This document shows positions 42,903 to 50,822 of a DNA stretch of 64,000 nucleotides, piece after piece. Both the position numbers and the translations under genes were made by a program. Numbering within the stretch: the first letter of the stretch is position 1; each line of letters begins with the position of its first letter. Source of the DNA: Sphingomonas arenae (GTDB taxonomy: Bacteria > Pseudomonadota > Alphaproteobacteria > Sphingomonadales > Sphingomonadaceae); NCBI RefSeq assembly GCF_016924655.1, contig NZ_JAFFJU010000002.1, positions 496,001 through 560,000 of the forward strand, given 5' to 3'. Below the pieces are notes generated by a model. That model was not told the DNA's origin. It ran no database searches and worked only from the letters and a program-made list of their open reading frames with translations.

Positions 42903-44183
42903 CTAGAGGCTCCAGTGGTGGATGTCATCCCGCAACGATCCGGGGCTAACCGCGGATTTCACGTCGATGAAGACGCCATTCTCCACGATCATCCCACTCA
43001 GCTCCGACGCTCCGAGCACCGCGAAGTGAGCGTGCGGCACGGCCAGGACGAGGGCCGACAGGTTCGTGAACTCCGACAGGTCGGACAGCTCGACACCATA
43101 TTCGTGCCGGACGACGTCGGGCTGCGCCATCGGATCGTGAACGACCGGAGTAACGCCGAATTCCTGCAGCTCCGTGTAGATGTCCACGACCTTGGAGTTG
43201 CGGACGTCGGGGACGTTCTCCTTGAAGGTGAAGCCGAGGATGCCGACCCGCGCCTGGCGGATAGCGAGGCCGCTTGCGGCGAGCTTCTTCACCAGCCGCT
43301 GAGCGATGTAGGCGCCCATGCTGTCGTTAACGCGTCGGCCCGAGAGAATGACCTCCGGGTGGTAGCCGAGCTGCTCGGCCTTGGCGGTCAGGTAATAAGG
43401 ATCGACTCCGATGCAGTGCCCGCCGACCAGACCCGGGTGGAACTTCAGGAAGTTCCACTTGGTGCCGGCTGCTTCCAGGACCTCGGCGGACCGGATGCCG
43501 AGCAGGTCGCAAATCTTCGAGATCTCGTTCATCAGCGCGATGTTGACGTCGCGCTGGGTGTTTTCGATGACCTTCGCCGCCTCCGCAACCTTGATCGAAC
43601 TCGCCCGGTGAATGCCTGCAGTGATGATCGAACCATAGACGCTGGAGAGCGTGTCGAGGGTTTCCGCGTCCTGGCCGGCGACCACCTTCACGATCTTCTC
43701 GATCGGATGCTCCTTGTCGCCTGGATTGATCCGTTCGGGGCTGTACCCAAGCTTGAAGTCGGAACCAGCCCGCAGCCCGGATGCCTTTTCCAGTGCCGGC
43801 GCGCAGATTTCCTCTGTCACGCCCGGGTAGACGGTGCTCTCGAAAACCACGATCGCACCCGGCTTGAGGACCGGCCCCAGCACCTTGCACGCGGCGAGGA
43901 TGGCACCGAAATCGGGCCGGTTCGCCTCGTCGATGGGCGTTGGAACCGTGACGATGAAAATGTCGCAACCGCTTAAGTCGGCGGAAGACTTGGTGATGGT
44001 CAGGCGGGCGCTGGTCAGCTCCTCCGGTGACACTTCGTTGGTCGAATCCACCCCCTGCCGAAGAGCGTCGACCCGGGCCTCGCTGATATCGAAGCCCACC
44101 ACGTCGAACTTGCGCGCGAATGCAACCGCGAGCGGAAGTCCAACATACCCCAGACCAATAACGCCGATCCTGGGCTCAACCAT
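42903..44183 (-). CDS. UDP-N-acetyl-hexosamine 6-dehydrogenase, TviB/WbpO-type
   Basis: This 426-residue nucleotide-sugar dehydrogenase oxidises C6 of a UDP-sugar to a uronic acid with two NAD. The NAD fold is IGVIGLGYVGLPLAVAFA, followed by VTVPTPIDEANRPD, the central FHPGLVGGHCIGVDPYYL with the catalytic Cys, and GRRVNDSMGAYIAQ. These features match the TviB/WbpO (UDP-GlcNAc/GalNAc) subgroup better than UDP-glucose dehydrogenases. ATG 44183 is chosen over TTG 44198. It is the first gene of the long minus-strand capsule operon, suggesting the capsule contains an aminouronic acid. Confidence 0.9.
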   Translation of the reverse strand: MVEPRIGVIGLGYVGLPLAVAFARKFDVVGFDISEARVDALRQGVDSTNEVSPEELTSARLTITKSSADLSGCDIFIVTVPTPIDEANRPDFGAILAACKVLGPVLKPGAIVVFESTVYPGVTEEICAPALEKASGLRAGSDFKLGYSPERINPGDKEHPIEKIVKVVAGQDAETLDTLSSVYGSIITAGIHRASSIKVAEAAKVIENTQRDVNIALMNEISKICDLLGIRSAEVLEAAGTKWNFLKFHPGLVGGHCIGVDPYYLTAKAEQLGYHPEVILSGRRVNDSMGAYIAQRLVKKLAASGLAIRQARVGILGFTFKENVPDVRNSKVVDIYTELQEFGVTPVVHDPMAQPDVVRHEYGVELSDLSEFTNLSALVLAVPHAHFAVLGASELSGMIVENGVFIDVKSAVSPGSLRDDIHHWSL

Positions 44184-44502
44184 ATCGCGCTGCTCCAACT
44201 CTTTCTGATCGATCCTGATCCGCCTTGAAGTTCGTGGACGAACTCGAGCGGCGGCTAAGCTCTCGGACTACGACGCTCGCAAGCAAGCGCGTTTCCACCC
44301 GCGGTCGGCAACCGCGGGAAGACGGCGCTCCTAAACGATTCTGGCGCACTGGCAAGCTTGGCGGAGTCCTGTGACGCCGGCGCCTCTCCCGCCCAGCACG
44401 ACCCTGCCCCAGGGCGCCGGAAGACTGGACGCGGCGGGCACCGGACGGTAGTCGGACCAGCGTCTGCGCCGGAGAGCGCTTCCACAATTGAGAGCGAAGT
44501 CA
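44184..44502. other. Divergent intergenic region with a perfect hairpin
   Basis: This 319-base gap separates the minus-strand capsule operon from the plus-strand adenylation operon and should contain both promoters. I see no convincing coding sequence and no clear sigma-70 pair. An 8-bp perfect stem, CCCGCGGT / ACCGCGGG with a 5-base loop (44298-44318), is the only strong structure. It could be an operator or a leader hairpin of either operon. Confidence 0.5.
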
Positions 44503-45987
44503 GTGCCTTCACCGGAGCGTCCGGACTATGTCGATCGGTTCCTGAGGGTCGCCGCCGAGCATCCCGAGGCGGTCGCGATCCGCGCCGGGAAGACGGACGT
44601 GCGCTATGCGGAATTCGAGCAGCTGGTGCGGCGTTACGCGCAGGTCTTCGTGGAGCGCGGTGCCGACCGGGTGTTGCTTGCCTTGCCGCCCGGCGTTGAC
44701 GTCTATGCCGCCATCCTCGGCTCCGGGCTTGCCGGTTGCACGCACACGCCGCTGAACCTCGCGTCGCCTCCCGAGAAGGCAGTCCGGATCGTGGATCTGC
44801 TCCAGCCCACCGTGATCGTGGGAGACGATCTGGCCCGATCGCTCGCCGACACGACTCAGGGCGCCTACCACCTCGCTCCGTCCGAGCTGCCGGAGGAAGA
44901 ATATCGGGGAACGCCGCGGCAGGGTCACCTGGCCTACATCCTCTTCACCTCTGGCTCGACCGGGCTTCCCAAGGGCGTGATGGTGCCCCGCGCCGCACTG
45001 AATCATTATGTGGGCTGGCTCGAACAAGACCTCGCCTGCGGTCCCGGGGATCGCGTGTCCCAGCATCCAAGTCTCGCCTTCGACATCAGCATGACCGACA
45101 TCTTCGGCGCGCTCTGCTTCGGGGCTACCCTGGTCCCGCTGATGAACGATGGAGATCGGCTTCTTCCGGCACGGTTCATCGCCCGGCAGAAGATCACGGT
45201 CTGGAACAGCACGCCGTCGGTGATGAGCCTGATCATGCAGGCCGGGGAGGCGCAGGAGCGGTTCCTGTCTTCCGTGCGCCTGTTCAACTTCTGCGGCGAG
45301 CCGTTGCTGCCCGTGCACCTGGAGGCCATTTTCGCGGCGCGACCGGACGTCCTCGTGCACAATACGTACGGACCGACCGAGGCGACAATATCGGTCACCA
45401 ACATGAAGCTTCGCGCGGACGATGTGCCTGCGGATGCCGGCGGGTCGGTGTCGATCGGCCCGGCCATCGAAGGCATGGCCCTGCACCTGGTCGGGGGCAC
45501 CCACCCGGACGAGGGCGAGATCGTGATCAGCGGCCCGCAGTTGGCGGACGGCTACCTGCAGGACTCGGCGAAAACGGCCGAACGGTTCCGCGAGCTGGAG
45601 GTCGAGGGCCAGGCCGTGCGGGGCTATTTCACGGGCGATTGGGCGGAGCGCCGCGACGGGCTGATCTACTTCAAGGAGCGGATCGACTTCCAGGTGAAGA
45701 TCCGGGGTCACCGGATCGAGATGGATGAAGTCGGCGGCGCGATCCGGAACCTGGGCTGGCCGATGGTCGTGGTGTTTCCCGTAAGCGGCAACGACGCGCT
45801 GGCCGCGGTGGTCGAGCGGGTCGAAGGTCGTCCATTCGATGAGCAGAAGTTGCGGCGTGACCTTGCCGCGAAGCTCGAGCCCTATGCCGTGCCGCAGCAC
45901 ATCCGCTTGATCGAGCGGCTGCCCCGCAACGAAAGCGACAAGATCGACCGCCGCGCCACCATCGACTGGTTCGCGGCCCAGGATTAG
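44503..45987 (+). CDS. DltA-like amino-acid adenylation enzyme
   Basis: This 494-residue stand-alone adenylation enzyme of the ANL family should activate an amino acid with ATP and load it on a carrier. Core motifs are FTSGSTGLPKG (148-158), FDISMTDIFG with Asp194 for the amino group, FNFCGE (261-266), NTYGPTEATISVT (287-299), YFTGDW, DFQVKIRGHRIEMDE and the catalytic Lys480 in NESDKIDR. The FCGE and NTYGPTEAT signatures are those of DltA, the D-alanine ligase. GTG 44503 is preferred because GAGAGCGAAG precedes it. A carrier protein follows 25 bases later. Substrate is inferred to be a small amino acid. Confidence 0.86.
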   Translation: MPSPERPDYVDRFLRVAAEHPEAVAIRAGKTDVRYAEFEQLVRRYAQVFVERGADRVLLALPPGVDVYAAILGSGLAGCTHTPLNLASPPEKAVRIVDLLQPTVIVGDDLARSLADTTQGAYHLAPSELPEEEYRGTPRQGHLAYILFTSGSTGLPKGVMVPRAALNHYVGWLEQDLACGPGDRVSQHPSLAFDISMTDIFGALCFGATLVPLMNDGDRLLPARFIARQKITVWNSTPSVMSLIMQAGEAQERFLSSVRLFNFCGEPLLPVHLEAIFAARPDVLVHNTYGPTEATISVTNMKLRADDVPADAGGSVSIGPAIEGMALHLVGGTHPDEGEIVISGPQLADGYLQDSAKTAERFRELEVEGQAVRGYFTGDWAERRDGLIYFKERIDFQVKIRGHRIEMDEVGGAIRNLGWPMVVVFPVSGNDALAAVVERVEGRPFDEQKLRRDLAAKLEPYAVPQHIRLIERLPRNESDKIDRRATIDWFAAQD

Positions 45988-46012
45988 CAGAGCTCCAGGA
46001 GTAGATGACCAC

Positions 46013-46267
46013 ATGACCAGCGAAGCCGCGGTGCTTGCCCGCTTGCAGCCCTTGTTCGACACCATCTTCGGCGAGGACAGCGTGCCGCTGACGATGACCA
46101 CCACCAGCGACGATATCGCCACCTGGGACAGCGTGGCGCACGTCAGCGTGATCGTGGGCGTCGAGCAGGAGTTCGGGATCATGTTCGACCCCGAGGAGAT
46201 GATGGAGATGGAAAGCGTCGGCGCCCTCGTCGGATCCGTGCAGGCGAAGATGGCCGATGCAGCCTGA
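46013..46267 (+). CDS. Acyl/aminoacyl carrier protein
   Basis: This 84-residue acidic four-helix carrier has a phosphopantetheine site at Ser40 in TWDSVAHVSVIVGVEQEF. It follows the adenylation gene directly and overlaps the next gene by 11 bases, so it is most likely the acceptor of the activated acid. Length and the EEMMEM acidic helix fit stand-alone ACPs and DltC-like carriers. Confidence 0.88.
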   Translation: MTSEAAVLARLQPLFDTIFGEDSVPLTMTTTSDDIATWDSVAHVSVIVGVEQEFGIMFDPEEMMEMESVGALVGSVQAKMADAA

Positions 46268-46871
46268 GGCTGCCACCCGCTTCGTTCCGGTTGCCGCGTC
46301 CGAGCCGCCACTCGAAGCGGATCCTCAACTGCGGGCTCGGCTCGGCGCGCTGATCGTCGAGGCGGTTCCCGCCTTCTACGCCCTTCTGCCGTTGCCGAGT
46401 GAGCGGATCGCGCAGCTGCAAGGCGACCTTCTGGGCGTGGCCGGTACCGAGTTCGAGAGCGCCGCAGCGCTGCTTGGGGATGAACCGCTCGCGCTGGTGA
46501 CGTGGCTTCCGACCGAGCGGCTGGCTGGAGCGCAACGATCCGCAACCGTGGCGCTGATGCGCCATCTGGATCGAGCGGTTGTTCCGAAGTTCCTCGCGGA
46601 CGCTGCAGGATATGGCCGGGGAGTGGAGCCGGTGGAGGGCAGCGGCCTTTACCTGTCCCGCGTCGCCGTTGCACCGGCGGGGCGCGGTCGAGGCCTCGGC
46701 CGTGCGGCGGTGCAGCAGGTCATCGATGCGGCGGCCGGCAGCGACGTCTGGCTGCACGTCGCGCGCGACAATGATCCGGCGATCGCACTCTATCACTCGC
46801 TCGGTTTCCAGTTCCACTCCGACGCCCCCTTCGCATCGCGAGCGATGAGGCGTGCGGGGCAGACGACCTGA
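46257..46871 (+). CDS. GNAT-family N-acyltransferase
   Basis: This 204-residue protein has a C-terminal GNAT fold. The acyl-CoA (or carrier-thioester) loop is VAVAPAGRGRGLGRAAVQQV (about 137-156), followed by VWLHVARDNDPAIALYHSLG, the standard end of the fold. The first 100 residues are less typical. It overlaps the carrier-protein gene and ends 20 bases before the TPR-SGNH gene, so all four are one operon. It may transfer the carrier-bound acyl or aminoacyl group to an amino-sugar, by inference. Confidence 0.83.
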   Translation: MQPEAATRFVPVAASEPPLEADPQLRARLGALIVEAVPAFYALLPLPSERIAQLQGDLLGVAGTEFESAAALLGDEPLALVTWLPTERLAGAQRSATVALMRHLDRAVVPKFLADAAGYGRGVEPVEGSGLYLSRVAVAPAGRGRGLGRAAVQQVIDAAAGSDVWLHVARDNDPAIALYHSLGFQFHSDAPFASRAMRRAGQTT

Positions 46872-46890
46872 GCAAAGGGGGCAGGCGCCC

Positions 46891-49359
46891 GTGGCGAAGT
46901 TCAAGATCACCCCGATCGGCACCTGCCGGATCCACAACGTCCTGCGGAGTGCGGCCGCGAAGTATCCGGTCGAGATGCACGTGCCGCGCACCTACGGCTA
47001 CACGCACACCAGCCTGGAGGCGCTGCAGCAGCTGGCTTTCCTGGAGGGGCGGGTCGACTTTCCCGATCACCTCGTGCCGGTCATCTTCCGTGGCGAGACG
47101 CGACCGGAGGAACTGACGGACCCCTGGCATGGCGCAGACCTCGTCATGGTCGAGCTCAGCTCGCTCAAGCTGATCGAGGCCGAGGGCTATGCGCTTCAGA
47201 CCCGGTACCTCAGCACGCATTTCTCGGACTTTTTCGGCAGCCCGGGCCGCAATCGGACTTACTGGCAGCTGGCGGAGCGCGACCGTGCCGGGCTGCACGC
47301 GTTCCTGGAGACGGACGAAGCCTTTCACCGGTTGCCCGAGATGCAGCAGCAGCTGCTGAAGTCGATCAGCCTGCGCCAGCAGAGCTTCGACGAGTTGCGC
47401 AAGGACGTGGAGGAGCTTGTCGAGCGCATCGGGCCTGACCGAATCCTGTTCGTCACGCACGTCAACGCCCTGGACCCGAACGGCAAGCGCTTGGCCGCCC
47501 GAGACAAGATGGTGCGCTGGGTCGAGCAGGCCGCCCACGAACTCGACGCGCCGTGCTTCAATCCCACGGACGTGATGCTTGCGTTCGGCCAGGAGCGCGC
47601 GATGGAGCGCCAGGGGCTCGACACGACGCATTATACCGAAGCGTTCCACGGCACGCTCTATGCGCACCTGCACCAGCACTATCTTGCCCCGCGTGCCCAG
47701 CGCGTGCTGGGCAGTGACGCCGCTCTGAACGGCGAAGTCCAGTTGCAGATGCTGGCGGATACGATCAGCGCGACCATCGACCAGGTGGACCTGGTTGGGG
47801 GCGCCCGGCAGCTCCACGCTGCTCTTCGCTCGCATCCGAACGCGGGCGCATTGGTCGAGGTCCGCGGGCGCTTTCGCGAAAAGGTCGGGGATCACGAGGG
47901 TGCGCTCGAGGACCTCTCGCCGCTGCATGCGCAAGGGCAGCTTGGCACGGGCGGGCGGGAGGCCCTGATGCGCTCCCTGTTCGAGATGGGGCGACCGGAG
48001 CAGGCGCTGTCGATCGCCTTGAGCCTGCTTCACGAGGAACATGAGACCGAGAGCGTCCGGCTCGTTGCCGCAAGCGCGTCCGAGCAGCTGGGCCGGATCG
48101 ACGACGCCCTTGCGCAGTGGAAGGCGCTTTGGAGGCTGGATCGCACCAACCTCGATGCGGCGATGAAGGCCATGACCCTCGCGTCGCAAGCGGGTTCGTC
48201 CTCCGAGCCCGAGTGGCGGGAGGAACTCGGCTACTTCTCACGGCGTGACGCTCGCCTTGCCAAGGCGCTCACCCGCCATGCCCTGAGCACGAGCGACGGG
48301 CCCTTGTTCGCGGATGCCGTAACGGCCCTGGCCGCGGCCGAGCCGGGCACCGCCGCGGACCTTCTGCTGCAGGCGGACGCCTGCGGGATGGCCGTCCCCG
48401 CGAGCAAGGCGGTCGGCCTGATCCTGGAGAGGACGGACCTGCCCACCCGAACGGTCCGGGCGCTGAGGGACCTGGCCCGCGCCTGGGGCGAGGCCGCGAT
48501 CGCCGCAGCCGAGGAGCACCGGTTCGAGGAAGCGGCCCGCCTCGCGACAGCGTCCGCAGAGGCGCTTGGCAGTCACAGTGGCGCGAGCAAGGCCTTGCGC
48601 ACGGTTGGCGCGCTGATGCTCCCGGTTGCGCGGGAACTTGCCGCCGCTGGCCGGCCGGAAGAGGTTCTTGTGCTGCTCGACGACAAGCGGCCGGTGGTCC
48701 TGTCGCGTCCGCGGCTGGCCCTCGAACTGCTGCGGGCGCAGATCGCGCTTGAACGGGCTGACGATGCGCGCGCCCTGGCGCTGGAGGCGACGGCCCTGTT
48801 CCCCGACGACATGGTTCTGGCGCTCGCCGCGGCACGCCACCTGAAGACCTCCGACCTGGCTGAAGCCGCGTTGTTGTACGGGCGCGTCGGCGAAGCTGAC
48901 GCGGAGGGCCGTCACGCGGCGGAGGTCGCGCGCTTCCGGGCAGCTGCGGCCAGCGAGGCCCCGCAGCACATCCGTGCAGCGGTCGAGCAGCTCAACTTCC
49001 GGACGGCATTTGGGCTGCTCTCGATGCTCAGCGAGGAACCGGCCGCTGCCGAACGCGAGCGTGCCGAGATCATCGAGGCGATGCGCCGGTTCCTGAGCCA
49101 GTCGGCTGCGGATCGGTCGGGAAGCCAGGTCGCGGAAACACGCGAACTGCTTCTGCAACTCGTGCCTACTGACCCGGTGGCTCTCGCCCAGGCGGCGACC
49201 ACCGCCATGGAGCGCCACGATTACCCGGAGGCGCTCAGCTACTGGGAACGCCTTGCTGAAGCCGACCCGAGCTCGACGGAAGCGCGGAACGGGATGGTTC
49301 GTTGCCGCCTCCTGCTGGGCGAGCCGGCTTCGGAGGCGAGGGTCGCTGCCGGGAGCTAG
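46891..49359 (+). CDS. SGNH-like domain plus TPR protein 2
   Basis: This 822-residue paralogue of the 40384-42870 protein has the same N-terminal features at nearly the same positions: TPIGTCRIHNV (7-17), TSLEALQQLAFLEGR, LVMVELSSLKLIEAEGYAL, ILFVTHVNALDPNGK and TTHYTEAFHGTLYAHLHQ near residue 249. The rest is a TPR-rich region (about 280-810). GTG 46891 places the motif at residue 10 as in the paralogue; the longer reading overlaps the GNAT gene. It is co-transcribed with adenylation, carrier and GNAT genes. I infer a glycan acyl/aminoacyl transferase or esterase, but the family is not characterised to my knowledge. Confidence 0.72.
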   Translation: MAKFKITPIGTCRIHNVLRSAAAKYPVEMHVPRTYGYTHTSLEALQQLAFLEGRVDFPDHLVPVIFRGETRPEELTDPWHGADLVMVELSSLKLIEAEGYALQTRYLSTHFSDFFGSPGRNRTYWQLAERDRAGLHAFLETDEAFHRLPEMQQQLLKSISLRQQSFDELRKDVEELVERIGPDRILFVTHVNALDPNGKRLAARDKMVRWVEQAAHELDAPCFNPTDVMLAFGQERAMERQGLDTTHYTEAFHGTLYAHLHQHYLAPRAQRVLGSDAALNGEVQLQMLADTISATIDQVDLVGGARQLHAALRSHPNAGALVEVRGRFREKVGDHEGALEDLSPLHAQGQLGTGGREALMRSLFEMGRPEQALSIALSLLHEEHETESVRLVAASASEQLGRIDDALAQWKALWRLDRTNLDAAMKAMTLASQAGSSSEPEWREELGYFSRRDARLAKALTRHALSTSDGPLFADAVTALAAAEPGTAADLLLQADACGMAVPASKAVGLILERTDLPTRTVRALRDLARAWGEAAIAAAEEHRFEEAARLATASAEALGSHSGASKALRTVGALMLPVARELAAAGRPEEVLVLLDDKRPVVLSRPRLALELLRAQIALERADDARALALEATALFPDDMVLALAAARHLKTSDLAEAALLYGRVGEADAEGRHAAEVARFRAAAASEAPQHIRAAVEQLNFRTAFGLLSMLSEEPAAAERERAEIIEAMRRFLSQSAADRSGSQVAETRELLLQLVPTDPVALAQAATTAMERHDYPEALSYWERLAEADPSSTEARNGMVRCRLLLGEPASEARVAAGS

Positions 49360-50822
49360 GTCGCTCGGGGCCGATCCGGCCACTCGAGCGGCTGCCATTC
49401 GAGGAAAACGGCGTCGCATCCCTCGTGGACCGGATCGGCTGCTCGCCGAACGGGCAGCGGGCGCCCCCGTTCGTCGAACACGCGCACTTCGGGGGCATGC
49501 CGCGGCACGGTGAACGCCAGTCCGTTCAGTTCCGCCGCCTGCGCGTCGCGCGTACCGAGCACCGGACATTCCACGCCGGAGATGCGGACGGTCCATCGTT
49601 CGTCGTTCTGCTCGACCTGGTACCGGAGTGCGTCGCGCATCCACACCCAAGTCAGGAGCCGGCTGGTGGTGGCCACGAACAAACTTCCGCTGCGCTGACG
49701 TTCGGCGATGAGGCGCCAGGTGGCGACGCTATGCTCGTCGAGCGCGGGAATGGGGGAGCGCTTGCGGTGTGGGCGTGAGGCGGCAGGCAGGCGTCCGCGC
49801 GGGCCGAAGACGCCGAAGTGCTGGTACACCACCACGCTGCCCCGGGCCTGCTCCAGGGCGTCAAGCTTGGCAGCCGTCACCTGCATCGGGAAGGTGGGGC
49901 CCACGGGCTGGTCGATGTCGCGGTAGCGCTTGAACGCCAGGATGCGGCTCCCGTCCTGGGCGTCGACCGGAAAGATCAGGCGATTGAAGATGCCGACCAG
50001 CAGTTCACGCTGCTCGTCGGCACCGTCCGCCATGGCCACGGGGTGCGGCCGCCGGTCGGCGTCGACGCGCCGAAGCCAGTGGAACCACCGGAACCGATTG
50101 AGCGCCCGCTGGAGGTGCCATTCGTCCCCGAAGTCCAGGTCTTCCCCGAACTTGTCCAGCTGCGTGCAGCTGTCGAGCCAGAAGTAGCGGAACCCGAACT
50201 GCTTCAGCAGGTCGAGAGAGTACAGGCCGTGAGTGGGATCGTCGGCCTTCTGGTACCAGCCCCAAGGCCCACCCACGTTGCTCGGAGAGCCCGAGTGATT
50301 GACGTAGACGGAAGGCTTGAGCCCGAGTTCGTCCATGCGCTCCAGCCCGCGGGCGATCTGATCGCGCGAGTGGATGGACGGGTCGTCCTTGCGATCGGGG
50401 GGAACGAAGCGAAGGCTCCAGTTGCCGAAGCTGTGCAGAGTATCGAACCAGCCGGCGCGACCCAGCTCCACGAGTTCGCCGAGGGCATAACCATCCGCGT
50501 GGGAGGCGTCGAACGGGTTGCCCTTGAACAGGTGCGGCTCGACGGACCCCCCGTAGACCCAGAAACTGTCGCCGACCTCCAGGCCGAGGCCGTCGCCATA
50601 ACGCGTCGATGCTCGGCCGTTCACGAAATCATGCCAGTCGAACAGGCATTCGAGCGACTGGCTGTCGCAGTCGTTGCTCATCGCCAGCCCCGCCCGGTAG
50701 GGGAACGGGAAGCTGCGCACGGCGACGCCGCTGCGGTCCGGGCGATGCGCTCCGCTGCCCTCGATCGGCAGGCCTTGCAGCAGCTGGCCGGGCAGGGCCT
50801 GGAGTTCGGCCAGGCTCAGCAC
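49356..50822 (-). CDS. Unknown protein with FPFPYRAGLA motif, member 1
   Basis: This is a 488-residue protein I cannot assign to a characterised family. Near residue 37 it has RSFPFPYRAGLAMSND, followed by WFDTLHSFGNWSLRF, YVNHSGSPSNVGG and FRYFWLDS. The order of a hydrophobic strand with Asp, a later LHSFG and a VNHSG segment suggests a NodB-like polysaccharide deacetylase or similar barrel, but the canonical HxxxH is not obvious. The second half looks beta-rich. GTG 50822 overlaps the stop of its paralogue at 50816-52081. The convergent 3' end overlaps the TPR-SGNH gene by four bases. Confidence 0.68.
   Translation of the reverse strand: MLSLAELQALPGQLLQGLPIEGSGAHRPDRSGVAVRSFPFPYRAGLAMSNDCDSQSLECLFDWHDFVNGRASTRYGDGLGLEVGDSFWVYGGSVEPHLFKGNPFDASHADGYALGELVELGRAGWFDTLHSFGNWSLRFVPPDRKDDPSIHSRDQIARGLERMDELGLKPSVYVNHSGSPSNVGGPWGWYQKADDPTHGLYSLDLLKQFGFRYFWLDSCTQLDKFGEDLDFGDEWHLQRALNRFRWFHWLRRVDADRRPHPVAMADGADEQRELLVGIFNRLIFPVDAQDGSRILAFKRYRDIDQPVGPTFPMQVTAAKLDALEQARGSVVVYQHFGVFGPRGRLPAASRPHRKRSPIPALDEHSVATWRLIAERQRSGSLFVATTSRLLTWVWMRDALRYQVEQNDERWTVRISGVECPVLGTRDAQAAELNGLAFTVPRHAPEVRVFDERGRPLPVRRAADPVHEGCDAVFLEWQPLEWPDRPRAT

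Noticed and set aside
40561-42906. Long plus-strand open frame of 781 codons
   Set aside because: It is fully antisense to the TPR-SGNH gene, which has recognisable motifs and a paralogue; long antisense frames are expected in GC-rich DNA.
44509-46674. Minus-strand frame of 721 codons opposite the adenylation operon
   Set aside because: It is a shadow of three coupled genes with clear motifs (FTSGSTG, DS phosphopantetheine site, GNAT loop).
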